Positions 18,324-28,995 are shown, counted from the first letter of the stretch. The stretch: DNA of 64,000 bases from Alphaproteobacteria bacterium (GCA_018971835.1 JAGWZW010000003.1:1-64000); one strand, 5' to 3'. The notes: a model not told the origin generated them from the sequence alone. Made by a program: numbers and translations.

Positions 18324-19358
18324 TCATGTGCGGTCCAGCACCGCACGATAGAAGCAAAGCGTATCGCGCACATAGGCGGCGGCGGTGAAAGACTGCTCGA
18401 ACGTCCGGCGCCCGCCTGCTGCCAGCCGCGCGGCCAGCGCCGGATCGCCAATCAGCCGGCCGATCGCGGCGGCCAGCGCCGGCGCATCGTCGATGGGCAC
18501 CATCAAAGCGTTTTCGCCGTCCTTCACATAGGCGAGCGGGCCCTGCGCCGCCGCGGTGACGAGCGGCGTGCCGGCGGACCACGCCTCGGCCATCACCGTG
18601 CCGAAGGGTTCGTAGCGCGAAGGCATGACGCAGATGTCGGCGGCGGCGAGCAGCGCTGCCCGGTCGTTGCGCCAGCCGAGGAAGCGCACGCGGTCCGTCA
18701 GCCCCAGCGTCTGCGCCAGCGCTTCATAGCGCGCCCGCTCCTCGCCCTCGCCCGCGATCCAGAGGAAGGCGCCCGGCACCTGCGCCAGCGCCTCCAGCAG
18801 CGTGTCCACGCCCTTCTTGGGATGCAGCCGCGCCAGGATCAGCAGCAGCGGCACGCCATCCGGCGTGGCGAGGCTGGCGCGCGGCACCGCCGCCGCCGCC
18901 GGCAGATCGGCAAAGGTATGGATGCGCGCAGTGCGCGCCGGATCGGCCCCTGCCTCGGCGAGGTGGCGCATCAGGTCGGGCGTGATGCCGATGAAATCGT
19001 CGCAGGCCCGGTAATCCTTCATCTGCCGGTAGCCGCCGAACCAGCCGATGTTGCGGCAGGCCGGATCGCGCTGCGCCAGCCGCGCGGCGCGCCCGGTCCA
19101 GAACTGCGCGAGGTTGGGCCGGAATTCGGCCCGCACCCTGGCCAGCACCGCGCGCGTGGGCCAGGGCCACCATTTGCCGAACGGCGCGGTGGCGTAGGGC
19201 AGGCCCAATCCTCTGAGCCGTTCGAGCTGGTGGGGCACGTTGGGCCGGCAGACCACGAACTGCGCAAGCCCCGCTTGCGCCAGCGCCGCCACGCCGTCGA
19301 AGAAGAACGTCTCGATCCCGCCCACTGCCGCGCCGGCCATGACCTGGAGCACGCGCAT
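18324..19358 (-). CDS. Glycosyltransferase family 4
   Basis: The protein begins at ATG 19358 (MRVLQVMAGAAVGGIETFF), giving 344 residues; the longer frame to 19496 lacks family similarity. The GT-B fold is shown by the N-terminal GGIETF nucleotide-fold entry, LLILARLHPKKGVDTLLEAL near 175-195, FLGWRNDRAALLAAADI near 230 and the EX7E motif SRYEPFGTVMAEAW near 258, which holds the donor phosphate contacts. It would transfer an activated sugar to a lipid, LPS or polysaccharide acceptor at the inner membrane face. It is the first gene of a two-gene unit with the MFS exporter. Confidence 0.9.
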   Translation of the reverse strand: MRVLQVMAGAAVGGIETFFFDGVAALAQAGLAQFVVCRPNVPHQLERLRGLGLPYATAPFGKWWPWPTRAVLARVRAEFRPNLAQFWTGRAARLAQRDPACRNIGWFGGYRQMKDYRACDDFIGITPDLMRHLAEAGADPARTARIHTFADLPAAAAVPRASLATPDGVPLLLILARLHPKKGVDTLLEALAQVPGAFLWIAGEGEERARYEALAQTLGLTDRVRFLGWRNDRAALLAAADICVMPSRYEPFGTVMAEAWSAGTPLVTAAAQGPLAYVKDGENALMVPIDDAPALAAAIGRLIGDPALAARLAAGGRRTFEQSFTAAAYVRDTLCFYRAVLDRT

Positions 19359-19562
19359 GTCCTTGACCTGTGGCAGATTTACGGGAAATTCCGGCAAACT
19401 CGGGCTCCGAAGCGAGGCCGCACCTCTAGCACAGGAGATATGCCTGGTTGACAGGATAAATTCACCGTAATCTAATTTCATTGCGTGGGAGCGCAAAACA
19501 ATCGGCTGGTCCGAATGGGGATTCGTGATCTGGCCGGCGCGAAGGGATGAATTTCCAGTCCC

Positions 19563-20372
19563 GTGTCCTATTTGAGCCGATCCTTGGGGTTGCCGAGCAA
19601 GCAGCTCGTGCGTGAGCGTTTGCGCTCACTGCGCGCCAGGCCGCACCCCGCGCCCCTGTTCGTGTTCGGAAACCAGAAATCCGGCACCAGCGCCATCACC
19701 GGGCTGCTCGCCGCCGCCACCGGCCGCGCCGCAACCATCGACCTGTCGGGCGCCACCGAGCCCCATCTCGGCCGCCTGCTGCATGGCGAGACAACGCTGG
19801 ATGATTTCATCCGGCGCAATGCGTTCTCGTTCTCGCGGCCCATCGTGAAGGAAGGCAACCTTACCTTCATGGCCAAGCCGCTGATGGACCATTTCGGCGT
19901 GTCGCGCGCGATCTTCATCCTGCGCAATCCGTACGACAACATCCGCTCCATCCTGAACCGGCTCAGGCTGCCCGGCGATCTGGCGGAGCTGGATGCACGA
20001 CGCCTGTGTCTCAACAGGACGTGGCGTGCGATCCTCTCCGGCACAGATCTCGGCTTCGAACCGGACCACTACGTGGCGACGCTGGCGCGGCGCTGGCAAA
20101 GAGCTGCAGAGATTTACGAGCAAATGGAGACGCGCTTCGTACCCGTGCGCTATCACGATTTCATGGCCGACAAGACCGGAACCATCCGGAGACTGGCGCA
20201 GGAATGCGCGCTGCCGGTGCGCCACGACATCACGCCGCTGCTCGGCCACCGCTTCCAGCGCCGCGGCGATGCCGGTACCGACCTGCGCAGATTCTTCGGC
20301 AGCGACAATCTCGCCCGCATTGCCGGCACCTGCGGCGATACCGCCGAGAGACTGGGCTTTCCTGCGCCGTGA
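19563..20372 (+). CDS. Sulfotransferase-like protein
   Basis: The 269-residue cytoplasmic protein starts at GTG 19563. It carries a PAPS 5'-phosphosulfate loop, FVFGNQKSGTSAITGLLA at residues 33-50, and a 3'-phosphate-type motif RAIFILRNPYDNIRSIL near 114-130, both standard for the sulfotransferase fold. It could sulfate an oligosaccharide, fitting its position divergent from a GT4 gene. The acceptor is unknown. The start is uncertain because the upstream purine run is weak. Confidence 0.8.
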   Translation: MSYLSRSLGLPSKQLVRERLRSLRARPHPAPLFVFGNQKSGTSAITGLLAAATGRAATIDLSGATEPHLGRLLHGETTLDDFIRRNAFSFSRPIVKEGNLTFMAKPLMDHFGVSRAIFILRNPYDNIRSILNRLRLPGDLAELDARRLCLNRTWRAILSGTDLGFEPDHYVATLARRWQRAAEIYEQMETRFVPVRYHDFMADKTGTIRRLAQECALPVRHDITPLLGHRFQRRGDAGTDLRRFFGSDNLARIAGTCGDTAERLGFPAP

Positions 20373-20523
20373 AATCCGCCAACGGCTGTCGCGGCTGGCA
20401 GCAACCGCGACGGCTTGCGACAAAGATCGCGCAAACATGGACGCTTTGTGAAGCGCGCGGCCTTGCGCGCGGCGGGCGGCGTTCCGATCTCCAAGACGTA
20501 GGGGCACACAGGAGACGACAACG

Positions 20524-20817
20524 ATGTTCACCACACGGACCAGGAAATTCGCTACCGCCATTGCCGCAATCCTGACACTTTCGGCGCCGCTCACCGTCCT
20601 GTCGACGGCCAGCTTCGCCGAACCCTCGGCCCATATGCAGATGCTGCGTGACGGCGCACGCCACGATACCAAGGCGCCAGAAGCCAGGATGCGCGTTGCC
20701 GAGCGTGGCGATCACGCCAGGGAGGCGCGCTTCCACAAGGGTGATCGCGAGCATTGCAATCATCACGCCCGGCGCGATCATCGCGACGGACGCGGCGAGA
20801 ACCACGAAAGAGGCTGA
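20524..20817 (+). CDS. Small secreted His/Arg-rich protein
   Basis: The 97-residue protein has a signal peptide (RKFATAIAAILTLSAPLTVLS, cleavage near SFA-EP) and a highly charged mature part rich in Arg, His, Asp and Glu (for example HCNHHARRDHRDGRG). The upstream GGAGACGAC acts as ribosome site. The composition suggests metal or polyanion binding in the periplasm, but no family is recognised. It ends before a strong bidirectional terminator. Confidence 0.6.
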   Translation: MFTTRTRKFATAIAAILTLSAPLTVLSTASFAEPSAHMQMLRDGARHDTKAPEARMRVAERGDHAREARFHKGDREHCNHHARRDHRDGRGENHERG

Positions 20818-20835
20818 CGCGCGCCAGGTGCAGGG

Positions 20836-20861
20836 TTCACGCGGAGTTCGCTCCGCGTGAA
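20836..20861. terminator. Bidirectional terminator with TTCG loop
   Basis: A perfect 11-bp stem, TTCACGCGGAG / CTCCGCGTGAA, closes on a TTCG tetraloop between two convergent genes. It is followed by TCTATTTC on plus. It serves the small secreted protein gene and the DUF2141-mdh unit. Confidence 0.85.
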
Positions 20862-20862
20862 T

Positions 20863-21348
20863 CTATTTCACCGGTTCCTTGCGCTTGGGAACCGAAATCC
20901 CGTCGGTGCCGGACAGGCGGATGGTGATGGTGTTGTCGCCGGGCGCCACCGTGAATTTGGTGCTGTCGAACGACGGCGCGGAGAGGAACGGCTTGGCGTT
21001 GTTGGAGAAGCCGTAGGGCTCCAGCGGCAGACCCAGCCAGCTGGTATCGAACTTCCCGTTCTCGTTGATGTCCTGCATCATCTTGACGGCATAGACACCG
21101 GGCTTGAGGCCGGAAATGACGATGGTGGTGCCGGCCGGATCGGCCGGCACGTCGCGGCTGAGGGTGGGATGATCGTCATCCTCGTAATTCGCCGCGGTAT
21201 AGAGCGCGAGCGAAATCTTCCCGCCCTTGGGCGAGACATGCGCAACCTTGACGGTGAGTGTAGCCGTGTCGACGGCAGGCGTTTCGGCGGCAGGCCCAGA
21301 GGGTGCCGCCGCCGATAGCGCAGATGCCAGGACCAGAGCCGCCAGCAA
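20863..21348 (-). CDS. DUF2141 domain protein, abutting mdh in frame
   Basis: The 161-residue frame begins at TTG 21348, directly after the mdh TGA and in the same frame. Residues 1-18 are hydrophobic (LAALVLASALSAAA) like a signal peptide without the usual basic n-region. The DUF2141 signature DINENGKFDTSWLGLPLE near 105-122 and YGFSNNAK follow. Family members are secreted proteins of unknown function with an Ig-like beta fold. No Shine-Dalgarno precedes the TTG, so translation may depend on mdh coupling. Confidence 0.8.
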   Translation of the reverse strand: MLAALVLASALSAAAPSGPAAETPAVDTATLTVKVAHVSPKGGKISLALYTAANYEDDDHPTLSRDVPADPAGTTIVISGLKPGVYAVKMMQDINENGKFDTSWLGLPLEPYGFSNNAKPFLSAPSFDSTKFTVAPGDNTITIRLSGTDGISVPKRKEPVK

Positions 21349-22323
<975 letters not shown>

Positions 22324-22504
22324 TCATCGAGAGCCGGCCGGTTCGTAGCGCGGGCACGCGCGCGGGGCAAGCGGCGCACCGCCGCGGACCGGCTTCCGCA
22401 ATGCGGACGCAGTTGCGGGCGCATGAACGCAAAGGGCCGGGCACCGCACGACACCCGTACGGACCCGGCCCATTACGCAATCGGAACAGAAGATGAAGGA
22501 ACGG

Positions 22505-22831
22505 TCAGACCGCTTCCTTCAGCTCCTTGGCGGCGCGGAAGGCAACCTTCTTGCTGGCCTTGATCTTGATGGCCTCGCCCGTGGCCGGGTTGCGGCCCAT
22601 GCGGGCGGCGCGCTTGCGCACCTGCAGGATGCCGAGCCCGTTCAGACGGACGCGAACGCCCTTCTTGAGCTGCTTGGTGATGACGCCGGCCATGTCGTCC
22701 AGGATGGCGACGGCCATCTTGTTGGAGAGTTCATGCTTCTCCGCCAGCTGGGCGGCGAGCTGACGGGTGGTCATGGTTTCCGTCTTCGTCTTTGCGGCGG
22801 CCTTGGATGCAGTCTTGGCGGCTTTTGCCAT
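22505..22831 (-). CDS. HU-family DNA-binding protein with Ala/Lys N-terminal extension
   Basis: The 108-residue protein contains a full HU/IHF fold from about residue 20 (MTTRQLAAQLAEKHELSNK) including the beta-arm region with GRNPATGEAIKI and the C-terminal helix KVAFRAAKELKEAV. It binds and bends DNA non-specifically. The first 19 residues (AKAAKTASKAAAKTKTE) form an Ala/Lys-rich tail absent from the ~90-residue norm, resembling histone-H1-like tails. It is monocistronic, with 193 and 227 nt of flanking space. Confidence 0.9.
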   Translation of the reverse strand: MAKAAKTASKAAAKTKTETMTTRQLAAQLAEKHELSNKMAVAILDDMAGVITKQLKKGVRVRLNGLGILQVRKRAARMGRNPATGEAIKIKASKKVAFRAAKELKEAV

Positions 22832-23001
22832 TGTTGTGTCCTCTGCGAATCAAAGATGAGGCCGATTTTACTGGTTTTTGCGCGGCCGTGAATCCTGCCA
22901 AGTGCCAAAAGCGCCCATTTTTGGGGATTATTCGAGCGCAGAAGCACATTTCCGGCCGAAAATTCGGCCTTGGGAGCACCTGCCTGCTGTTTGCCCAAAC
23001 A

Positions 23002-23033
23002 AAATCCCCGCCGGAGCAGCCCGGCGGGGATTT
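23002..23033 (-). terminator. Terminator of the ffh-rplS operon
   Basis: A 13-bp perfect stem, AAATCCCCGCCGG / CCGGCGGGGATTT, with a 6-nt loop lies 26 nt after the rplS stop. On the minus strand it runs into TTTTGTTT, a strong intrinsic terminator. Confidence 0.9.
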
Positions 23034-23058
23034 CGAAAACACAGCCTGTACGAAGAAA

Positions 23059-23475
23059 TCAGGCCTTGGCGGCGGCTTCGCTGGCGCGATCCTGGCGCTC
23101 GGCGATGCGGGCGGCCTTGCCGCGGCGGCCGCGCAGGTAATAGAGCTTGGCCCGGCGCACGCGGCCCTTGCGCACCACTTCCACTGAATCCACCAGCGGC
23201 GAGAAGATCGGGAACACGCGCTCCACGCCCTCGCCATAGGAAATCTTGCGTACGGTAAAGGCCTCGTTGAGGCCCTGGCCCTGGCGGGCGATGCACACGC
23301 CCTCGAAGGCCTGGATGCGCTCGCGCGTCTTCATCTGCTTGGTCTTCTCGTCATAGGTGGCATCGACCACCTTGACGTTGACCTTCAGCGTATCGCCGGG
23401 GCGGAAATCGGGGCGGGGCTTGCCGCCGGCAAGGGCGGCCATCTGCTCGGCTTCGAGCGTCTGCAACAGGTTCAT
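23059..23475 (-). CDS. rplS: 50S ribosomal protein L19
   Basis: The 138-residue protein shows the L19 core: [15 protein letters not shown] near 25-39, [14 protein letters not shown] near 53 and the C-terminal [19 protein letters not shown]19 sits at the 30S-50S interface. About 20 residues of Ala/Glu-rich tail extend past the usual end. It is last in ffh-rpsP-rimM-trmD-rplS, after a 123-nt gap to trmD. Confidence 0.96.
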   Translation of the reverse strand: MNLLQTLEAEQMAALAGGKPRPDFRPGDTLKVNVKVVDATYDEKTKQMKTRERIQAFEGVCIARQGQGLNEAFTVRKISYGEGVERVFPIFSPLVDSVEVVRKGRVRRAKLYYLRGRRGKAARIAERQDRASEAAAKA

Positions 23476-23598
23476 CGTTCATCTCCGTCGGCCCGAGAAC
23501 CTCTCAGCGAGAAAGTTCCGGCCGAATTCTTTTTGATTGGCGGCGCATTCGCACCTTTTCTCTCCGCACGCCGAGGCGCGAGGAGGGCGCCCTATAGC

Positions 23599-24312
23599 CT
23601 AGTGCTTCTGTTTTTCATAGAGGGCGAAGAGGTCCGGGCGCCGTTCTTTGGTCAGCTTTTCGGCCTCGGCCCGCCGCCAGCGGGCGATTTCCTTGTGATT
23701 CCCGCCGCTTAACACTGCCGGAATGTCCCATCCCTCGAAGCTCTGCGGCCGCGTGTATTGCGGATATTCGAGCAGGTTTTCGGAGAAGCTCTCCTCTGCC
23801 GGACTTTCGGCCGCGCCCAGCACCCCCGGGATCAGCCGCACGGCCGCCTCGATCAGGGCCATCGCCGCGATCTCGCCGCCGGCCAGCACGAAGTCCCCGA
23901 TGGAGATTTCCTCCAGGCCGCGCGCTTCGATGGCGCGCGCGTCCAACCCCTCGAACCGCCCGCACAGCAGCAGCACGCCCGGCCCTTCGGCCAGCGCGCG
24001 CACGCGGGCCTGGGTCAGCGGCTTGCCGCGCGGAGACAGATAGATCGAAGGCCGTTCGGGACCGGCGGCCCCACAAACCGATCTGGCCGCGTCGATGGCG
24101 GCCGAGGCCACGTCGGCGCGCATCACCATGCCCGGCCCGCCGCCCGCCGGGGTATCGTCCACGGTGCGATGCTTGCCGAGCCCGTGCTCGCGGATATCGC
24201 GCACCTGTAGCGACCAGAGATTTTTCTGCAGCGCCTTGCCCAGCAGCGAGAGCCCCAGCGGTCCCGGGAACATCTCCGGGAACAGCGTCAGCACGGTCGC
24301 GGACCAGCTCAT
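23599..24312 (-). CDS. trmD: tRNA (guanine37-N1)-methyltransferase
   Basis: The 237-residue SPOUT methyltransferase makes m1G37 in tRNAs. [13 protein letters not shown] at the N-terminus, [11 protein letters not shown] near 57, [16 protein letters not shown] near 113 (knot region) and [13 protein letters not shown] near 138 are diagnostic. Its ATG overlaps the rimM stop by 4 nt, showing coupled translation. Confidence 0.96.
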   Translation of the reverse strand: MSWSATVLTLFPEMFPGPLGLSLLGKALQKNLWSLQVRDIREHGLGKHRTVDDTPAGGGPGMVMRADVASAAIDAARSVCGAAGPERPSIYLSPRGKPLTQARVRALAEGPGVLLLCGRFEGLDARAIEARGLEEISIGDFVLAGGEIAAMALIEAAVRLIPGVLGAAESPAEESFSENLLEYPQYTRPQSFEGWDIPAVLSGGNHKEIARWRRAEAEKLTKERRPDLFALYEKQKH

Positions 24313-24839
24313 TCGACGGCGCCGGGATTGTCGTCCCGCGCCTCGACCTCTTCGGGCACGGCCACGACAATGCGCCCGCCCTTTACGTCCACCACCGGCA
24401 CGAAATCGCGCGTGAAGGGCAACAGCGCCTCGCTGCCGTCGGGCTTTTCGACGTCGAGCACATCGCCCGCGCCGAAATTGTGGATGCCGCGGACATGGCC
24501 GATCAGCCGGCCCTCGCCGTCCTCGGCCCGAAGGCCGACGAGATCGGCGTGGTAGAACTCCTCTGCCTCGGTTTCCGGCAGTGCCGCGCGCGCCACGAAG
24601 AGCTGTAGGCCCTTCAGCGCTTCGGCGGCATCGCGGTCGAAGATGCCATCGAACCGCACCACCGCACCGTCCGGCGCGGTGACGCGCGCCGCGGTCACCG
24701 TGAAGACGCGGCCATCCTTGGCATGCAGCGGACCATAGGCGCCCAGCCGGTCGGGCGTTTCGGTGAAGGTTTTCACCTTCACCTCGCCCTTCAGGCCATG
24801 CGCGCCGATCACGACGCCGAGCAGGATGTCAGCAGGCAT
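24309..24839 (-). CDS. rimM: 16S rRNA processing protein RimM
   Basis: The 176-residue protein assists 30S head maturation by binding S19. The N-terminal domain begins [22 protein letters not shown] and the PRC-barrel domain contains [11 protein letters not shown] and [20 protein letters not shown]. It lies between rpsP (18 nt) and trmD (overlap), the conserved order. Confidence 0.95.
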   Translation of the reverse strand: MPADILLGVVIGAHGLKGEVKVKTFTETPDRLGAYGPLHAKDGRVFTVTAARVTAPDGAVVRFDGIFDRDAAEALKGLQLFVARAALPETEAEEFYHADLVGLRAEDGEGRLIGHVRGIHNFGAGDVLDVEKPDGSEALLPFTRDFVPVVDVKGGRIVVAVPEEVEARDDNPGAVE

Positions 24840-24857
24840 GATTCATGCCTCGCAAGA

Positions 24858-25223
24858 TCAGGCGGAGGCTTCGCCTTCGGCAGCCTTGGCGGCGGCAGCG
24901 GCCGCAGCGGCAGCGCGTTCCTGCGCCTTCTTCTTCGGCTGCGACTTCTGCGGATTGCTCTTGGTGAGCGGCTTCGCCAGACCGGCATCGGCCAGGAAGC
25001 GGTGCACGCGGTCCGTCGCCGTGGCGCCCTTGGCGAGCCAGGCCTTGGCCTTGTCGAGATCGAGGCGCAAGCGGTCGGCATGATCCTTCGGCAGCAGCGG
25101 ATTGTAGAAGCCCAGCTTCTCGATGAAGCGGCCGTCGCGCGGAGAATGCGAATCCGCCACGACGATGGCGTAGTGCGGGCGCTTCTTGGTGCCGCCGCGC
25201 GAAAGCCTGATCTTGAGAGACAT
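24858..25223 (-). CDS. rpsP: 30S ribosomal protein S16
   Basis: The core S16 fold occupies residues 1-85, starting [23 protein letters not shown] and including [14 protein letters not shown]. The remaining ~35 residues are an Ala/Lys/Gln-rich tail, as in other alphaproteobacterial S16 proteins but with an uninterrupted Ala run near 105. It follows ffh after 40 nt. Confidence 0.96.
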   Translation of the reverse strand: MSLKIRLSRGGTKKRPHYAIVVADSHSPRDGRFIEKLGFYNPLLPKDHADRLRLDLDKAKAWLAKGATATDRVHRFLADAGLAKPLTKSNPQKSQPKKKAQERAAAAAAAAAKAAEGEASA

Positions 25224-25263
25224 GCGTTGTTCCTTCTTCGTCTGAACTGAAAACCTGTTGAGC

Positions 25264-26643
25264 CTATCGCTTGGGCATCATGCCGGGCGGAAGTTGCGGC
25301 ATGCCGCCGCCGATGAGCGAGGACAGCCCGGCCATACCGCGCGGGCCCATGCGCCCCATCTTCTTCATCATGTCCGACATCTGCCGGTGCATTTTGAGCA
25401 GCTTGTTGACATCCTGCACTTCCACGCCCGCACCCGCGGCGATGCGCTTGCGGCGCGAGCCGTTGATCAGGTCGGGCTTGGCGCGCTCCTGTTTCGTCAT
25501 CGAGGAGATGATCGCTTCCTGACGTGTGAGGATCTTGTCATCGAGGCCGGCGGCGGAGATCTGTTCCTTCACTTTGCCGACACCCGGCAGCATGCCCAGC
25601 ACGCCCTGCATGCCGCCCAGCTTCTTCATCTGCTGCAATTGCTGGGCGAGATCGTTCATGTCGAACTCGCCCTTCTTCATCTTGCGGGCGAGCTTTTCCG
25701 ACTCTTCCTTGTCGAAGGTCTCGGCGGCCTTTTCGACCAGCGACACGACATCGCCCATGTCGAGGATGCGCCCGGCCACGCGCGCCGGATGGAAGGCTTC
25801 GAGCGCATCGAGCTTTTCGCCCACGCCCAGGAACTTGATCGGCGCGCCGGTGACCGCACGCATCGAGAGCGCCGCGCCGCCGCGCGCATCGCCATCGGCG
25901 CGCGTCAGGATGATACCGGAAAGCCTGACGCGCTCGTTGAACGACTTGGCGATGTTGACCGCGTCCTGGCCGGTGAGGCTGTCCGCCACCAGGATGGTTT
26001 CGTGCGGCTTGACCTGCTCGCGCACGGCGGCGACTTCGCTCATCAGCTGTTCGTCGATGTGCTGGCGGCCGGCGGTATCGAGGATCAGCACGTCATAGCC
26101 GCCGACCTTGGCCGCGGCCATCGCGCGCTTGGCGATGTCGAGCGGGCCCTGCCCGGCCACCACCGGCAGCGTGGGCACACCCGCCTGCTCGCCCAGAATC
26201 TTGAGCTGCTCCATCGCGGCCGGGCGATGCACGTCGAGCGAGGCCATCAGCACCCGCTTCTTCTCTTTGTTCTGCAGCAGCAGGCCGAGCTTGGCGGAGC
26301 TGGTGGTCTTGCCCGAGCCCTGCAAGCCGACCATCAGGATCGGCGCCGGCGGGCTGCCCAGGTCAAGCGCGGCGTTCTCGGCGCCCAGCATCTCCACCAG
26401 CGCGTCGTGGACGATCTTGACCACCTGCTGGCCGGGCGTGACGGAGCGGATGACCGCCTCGCCCACCGCACGCGGGCGCACCTTCTCGATGAAGTCCTTG
26501 ACGACCGGAAGCGCCACGTCGGCTTCGAGCAGGGCCACGCGCACCTCGCGCAGGGCCTCGTCCACGTCGGCCTCGGTGAGGGCGCCGCGGCCGCGCAACC
26601 TGTCGAATGTGGCGCCGAGGCGCTTCTGCAAAGAGTCGAACAT
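25264..26643 (-). CDS. ffh: Signal recognition particle protein Ffh
   Basis: From ATG 26643 ([18 protein letters not shown]) the GTPase is 459 residues. The N-domain is followed by the G-domain with the P-loop [14 protein letters not shown] near 100, DTAGRQ near 185, and [12 protein letters not shown] near 245 in place of the more common TKLDG; the Met-rich M-domain ([20 protein letters not shown]) binds 4.5S RNA and signal peptides. It heads the operon ffh-rpsP-rimM-trmD-rplS. The FtsY receptor is at 31227. Confidence 0.96.
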   Translation of the reverse strand: MFDSLQKRLGATFDRLRGRGALTEADVDEALREVRVALLEADVALPVVKDFIEKVRPRAVGEAVIRSVTPGQQVVKIVHDALVEMLGAENAALDLGSPPAPILMVGLQGSGKTTSSAKLGLLLQNKEKKRVLMASLDVHRPAAMEQLKILGEQAGVPTLPVVAGQGPLDIAKRAMAAAKVGGYDVLILDTAGRQHIDEQLMSEVAAVREQVKPHETILVADSLTGQDAVNIAKSFNERVRLSGIILTRADGDARGGAALSMRAVTGAPIKFLGVGEKLDALEAFHPARVAGRILDMGDVVSLVEKAAETFDKEESEKLARKMKKGEFDMNDLAQQLQQMKKLGGMQGVLGMLPGVGKVKEQISAAGLDDKILTRQEAIISSMTKQERAKPDLINGSRRKRIAAGAGVEVQDVNKLLKMHRQMSDMMKKMGRMGPRGMAGLSSLIGGGMPQLPPGMMPKR

Positions 26644-26817
26644 ACCGTTCCCAAGTCCAAAGCGATAACGCCCCAGGGGGCGCACCTGCGCTGCCTGGGG
26701 GCGATCCCGGGCCGGGCCCGGGACCGGAAGTCTCAAGAGGCTTCCGGAAGTGGCCGCGGTTTTAGGCCAGCGGGACAGGGGAGTCAAACCATCCTGCCCG
26801 CCACGATGGTAAGCAGG
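26644..26817. promoter_or_regulatory. Hairpin-rich region between prolyl oligopeptidase and ffh
   Basis: Reading the minus strand this 174-nt gap holds CCGGAAG-N10-CTTCCGG, TCCCGGG-CCCGG-CCCGGGA and CGCCCC-CT-GGGGCG, with the last competing with a longer CGCCCC(C)AGG / CCTGGGGCG pairing. They could terminate the upstream transcript or form a leader that controls ffh. None has a T-run, so intrinsic termination is doubtful. Confidence 0.4.
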
Positions 26818-28995
26818 CTACTTCAACCCCAGCTTCCGCTTGAAGAAGGTGTAGCTGAGCGCCCAGTAGTTCGCTTCCTCGGCATGGGTGGAGCCGGGGC
26901 CGTGGCCGCCTTCGCTGGCCTCGTTGAACAGCACGTCGTGGCCCTGCGCTTCCATCTTCGCCGCCATCATGCGCGCCCAGATCGGCGTGACGCGATCATC
27001 GCTCGTCTCGGTAATGAAGAGGATGGGCGGATACTTCACATCCGCCTTCACGTTCTCGTAAGGCGAGTAGGTGCGGATATAGGCGGCCATCTTGGGATCG
27101 GCGGGATCACCATATTCGCCCACCCACGAAGCGCCGGCGCCGTAGCGCGTGTAGCGCAGCATGTCGATCAGCGGACGCTGGCAAACGACGGCGGCCAGCA
27201 GGTCCGGCCGCTCGACCATCACGGTGGAGACAAGGAGCCCACCATTGGAGGCGCCGACGATGCCGAGCATCTTGGGCGTCGAGAGCCCGTCCTTTTCGAT
27301 ATCCGCGGCTACGGCCTCGAAATCGTCATAGGCGCGCTGGCGGTGATACTTGAGCGCAGCCTGATGCCATTTGGGACCGAACTCGCCACCGCCGCGGATA
27401 TTCGCCACCGCGATGGCGCCGCCCTTTTCCAGCCACACCGGCCCGGCATCGAGCGGGCGATGGCCGTCGTTCCAGTACCAGGGCGTCAGCGACAGCTCGA
27501 AGCCACCATAGCCGTAGAGGATGGTGGGGATGGCGCCCTTGGCGGCCTTCGGGCGGATCAGGAAATAGGGGATCCTGGTGCCGTCCTTCGAGGTGGCCCA
27601 GCGCTGCGCCACGCTGATCTTCGAAGCATCGAAGGTGGCGGCCTGCGCCTTGATCGCCTTGGGCTCGTTCTTGCCGTCATAGGCATAGAGCGTGGGCGGG
27701 GTGAGGAAGCTCTGATAGGTGAAATAGGCCTCCGGCCCGAAGTCGTTGGTCGAGACGAGGTCGGTCGAGCCTCCCGCCGGCAGCGCCAGCTTCGTGTCGT
27801 GCCAGGCGCCGTCCGAGAATCGGAAGGCGTGGATAGCGCCGGTTACATCCTCGTAGATCGAGGCGTAGACCGCATCACGCCCGGCGGAGACGCTGCCGAT
27901 CATGGCCCGCGGCCCCGGCGTGTAGAGCGTCGCGACTTTCGGCATCTTTCCGGTGCGGGCATAATCCAGAACCGGAAACGAGATCAGCGAACCTTGCGGA
28001 ATCGTCTTCTGCCCGTCCGGCGTCCAGGCGTTGCGCAGCGTAGCGATGAGCTGGCCGCCGGTGACGCCCTGCAACTGCGCCCCCAGCGGCAGGGGCAGCT
28101 TCAGCGTGCTGCCATCGTCGCGCACCAGATAATATTCGGCGGTGAAGAAGCTGGGGCTGCGCACGATAAGCGCGATATGGCCGTAGGGGTCGTGCGTCAC
28201 CACCGGATCGGCCACCATGTCGTCCGGCTGGCCTTCGAACACAGTTTTGGCGTCGGCCAGCTTTTCGCCGCGATGCCACAGCTTGACGATGCGCGGATAA
28301 GATGACGGCGTCATCGAGCCGGGGCCGAAATCGGTGGCGAAGAGGACAGTGTCGTCGTTCAGATAGACCGCATTGGACTTGGCCAGCGGCAGGTCGAAGC
28401 CGTCCTTCAGAAATTCGCCGGTTTTGGGATCGAATTCGCGGATGACGTGCGCATCGCCGCCGCCGGGCGACAGCCGCACCAGGCAGCGGTCGAAGGCCTT
28501 CGTGCAGTCCGCACCCTTCCACACCCAGTTCTGGCCGCTGTCCTTGTCCAGCTTGTCGAGATCGAGCAACACTTGCCAGTGTGGGGCCTTGGTCGCGTAA
28601 TCGGCGATGGTGGTGCGCCGCCACAGCCCGCGCACGTGATCCTTGTCCTGCCAGAAATTGAGCACGTATTCGCCGTGCAGACTGCCTTCGGGAATGCGGT
28701 CGCTGGCGTTCAACACCTTGAGGATGGCGTCGCGGTCGGCGGCGTATTCGGGGTCGGTCTTGAGCACCGCGTCGCTCTTGGCGGTCTGGGCCTTGGCCCA
28801 GCCGAGCGCCTTCTGCCCGTGGATGTCGGCGAGCCAGAGATAGGGATCGTGGTCGGCGGGCGCGGCGGTTTTGACCTGCATCGGCTTGTCTGCTCCCGTA
28901 TTGTCCGCACCCTGGGCCTGCCAGGCACCGGCGACGGCCCCCAGGATCACAACAGCCGCGGCCAGCTTCCCCACGCGCACGGTTCCTTGGTGCAA
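26818..28995 (-). CDS. Prolyl oligopeptidase (S9A), exported
   Basis: The 725-residue serine peptidase has a signal peptide (VRVGKLAAAVVILGAVAGAW), a seven-bladed propeller region (residues ~80-450) and a C-terminal alpha/beta-hydrolase domain. The nucleophile lies in GIVGASNGGLLVS, the Asp in TSDDRVTPIW, and the His in SEGGHGPGS, in the expected order near residues 570, 655 and 695. It cleaves short proline-containing peptides, here in the periplasm. It is divergent from dapF. Confidence 0.93.
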   Translation of the reverse strand: MHQGTVRVGKLAAAVVILGAVAGAWQAQGADNTGADKPMQVKTAAPADHDPYLWLADIHGQKALGWAKAQTAKSDAVLKTDPEYAADRDAILKVLNASDRIPEGSLHGEYVLNFWQDKDHVRGLWRRTTIADYATKAPHWQVLLDLDKLDKDSGQNWVWKGADCTKAFDRCLVRLSPGGGDAHVIREFDPKTGEFLKDGFDLPLAKSNAVYLNDDTVLFATDFGPGSMTPSSYPRIVKLWHRGEKLADAKTVFEGQPDDMVADPVVTHDPYGHIALIVRSPSFFTAEYYLVRDDGSTLKLPLPLGAQLQGVTGGQLIATLRNAWTPDGQKTIPQGSLISFPVLDYARTGKMPKVATLYTPGPRAMIGSVSAGRDAVYASIYEDVTGAIHAFRFSDGAWHDTKLALPAGGSTDLVSTNDFGPEAYFTYQSFLTPPTLYAYDGKNEPKAIKAQAATFDASKISVAQRWATSKDGTRIPYFLIRPKAAKGAIPTILYGYGGFELSLTPWYWNDGHRPLDAGPVWLEKGGAIAVANIRGGGEFGPKWHQAALKYHRQRAYDDFEAVAADIEKDGLSTPKMLGIVGASNGGLLVSTVMVERPDLLAAVVCQRPLIDMLRYTRYGAGASWVGEYGDPADPKMAAYIRTYSPYENVKADVKYPPILFITETSDDRVTPIWARMMAAKMEAQGHDVLFNEASEGGHGPGSTHAEEANYWALSYTFFKRKLGLK

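Noticed and set aside
25258..28305. 1015-codon plus-strand frame over ffh and the prolyl oligopeptidase
   Set aside because: It is antisense to two well-supported genes, has Arg/His/Ala-biased composition typical of shadow frames in GC-rich DNA, and shows no domain motifs.
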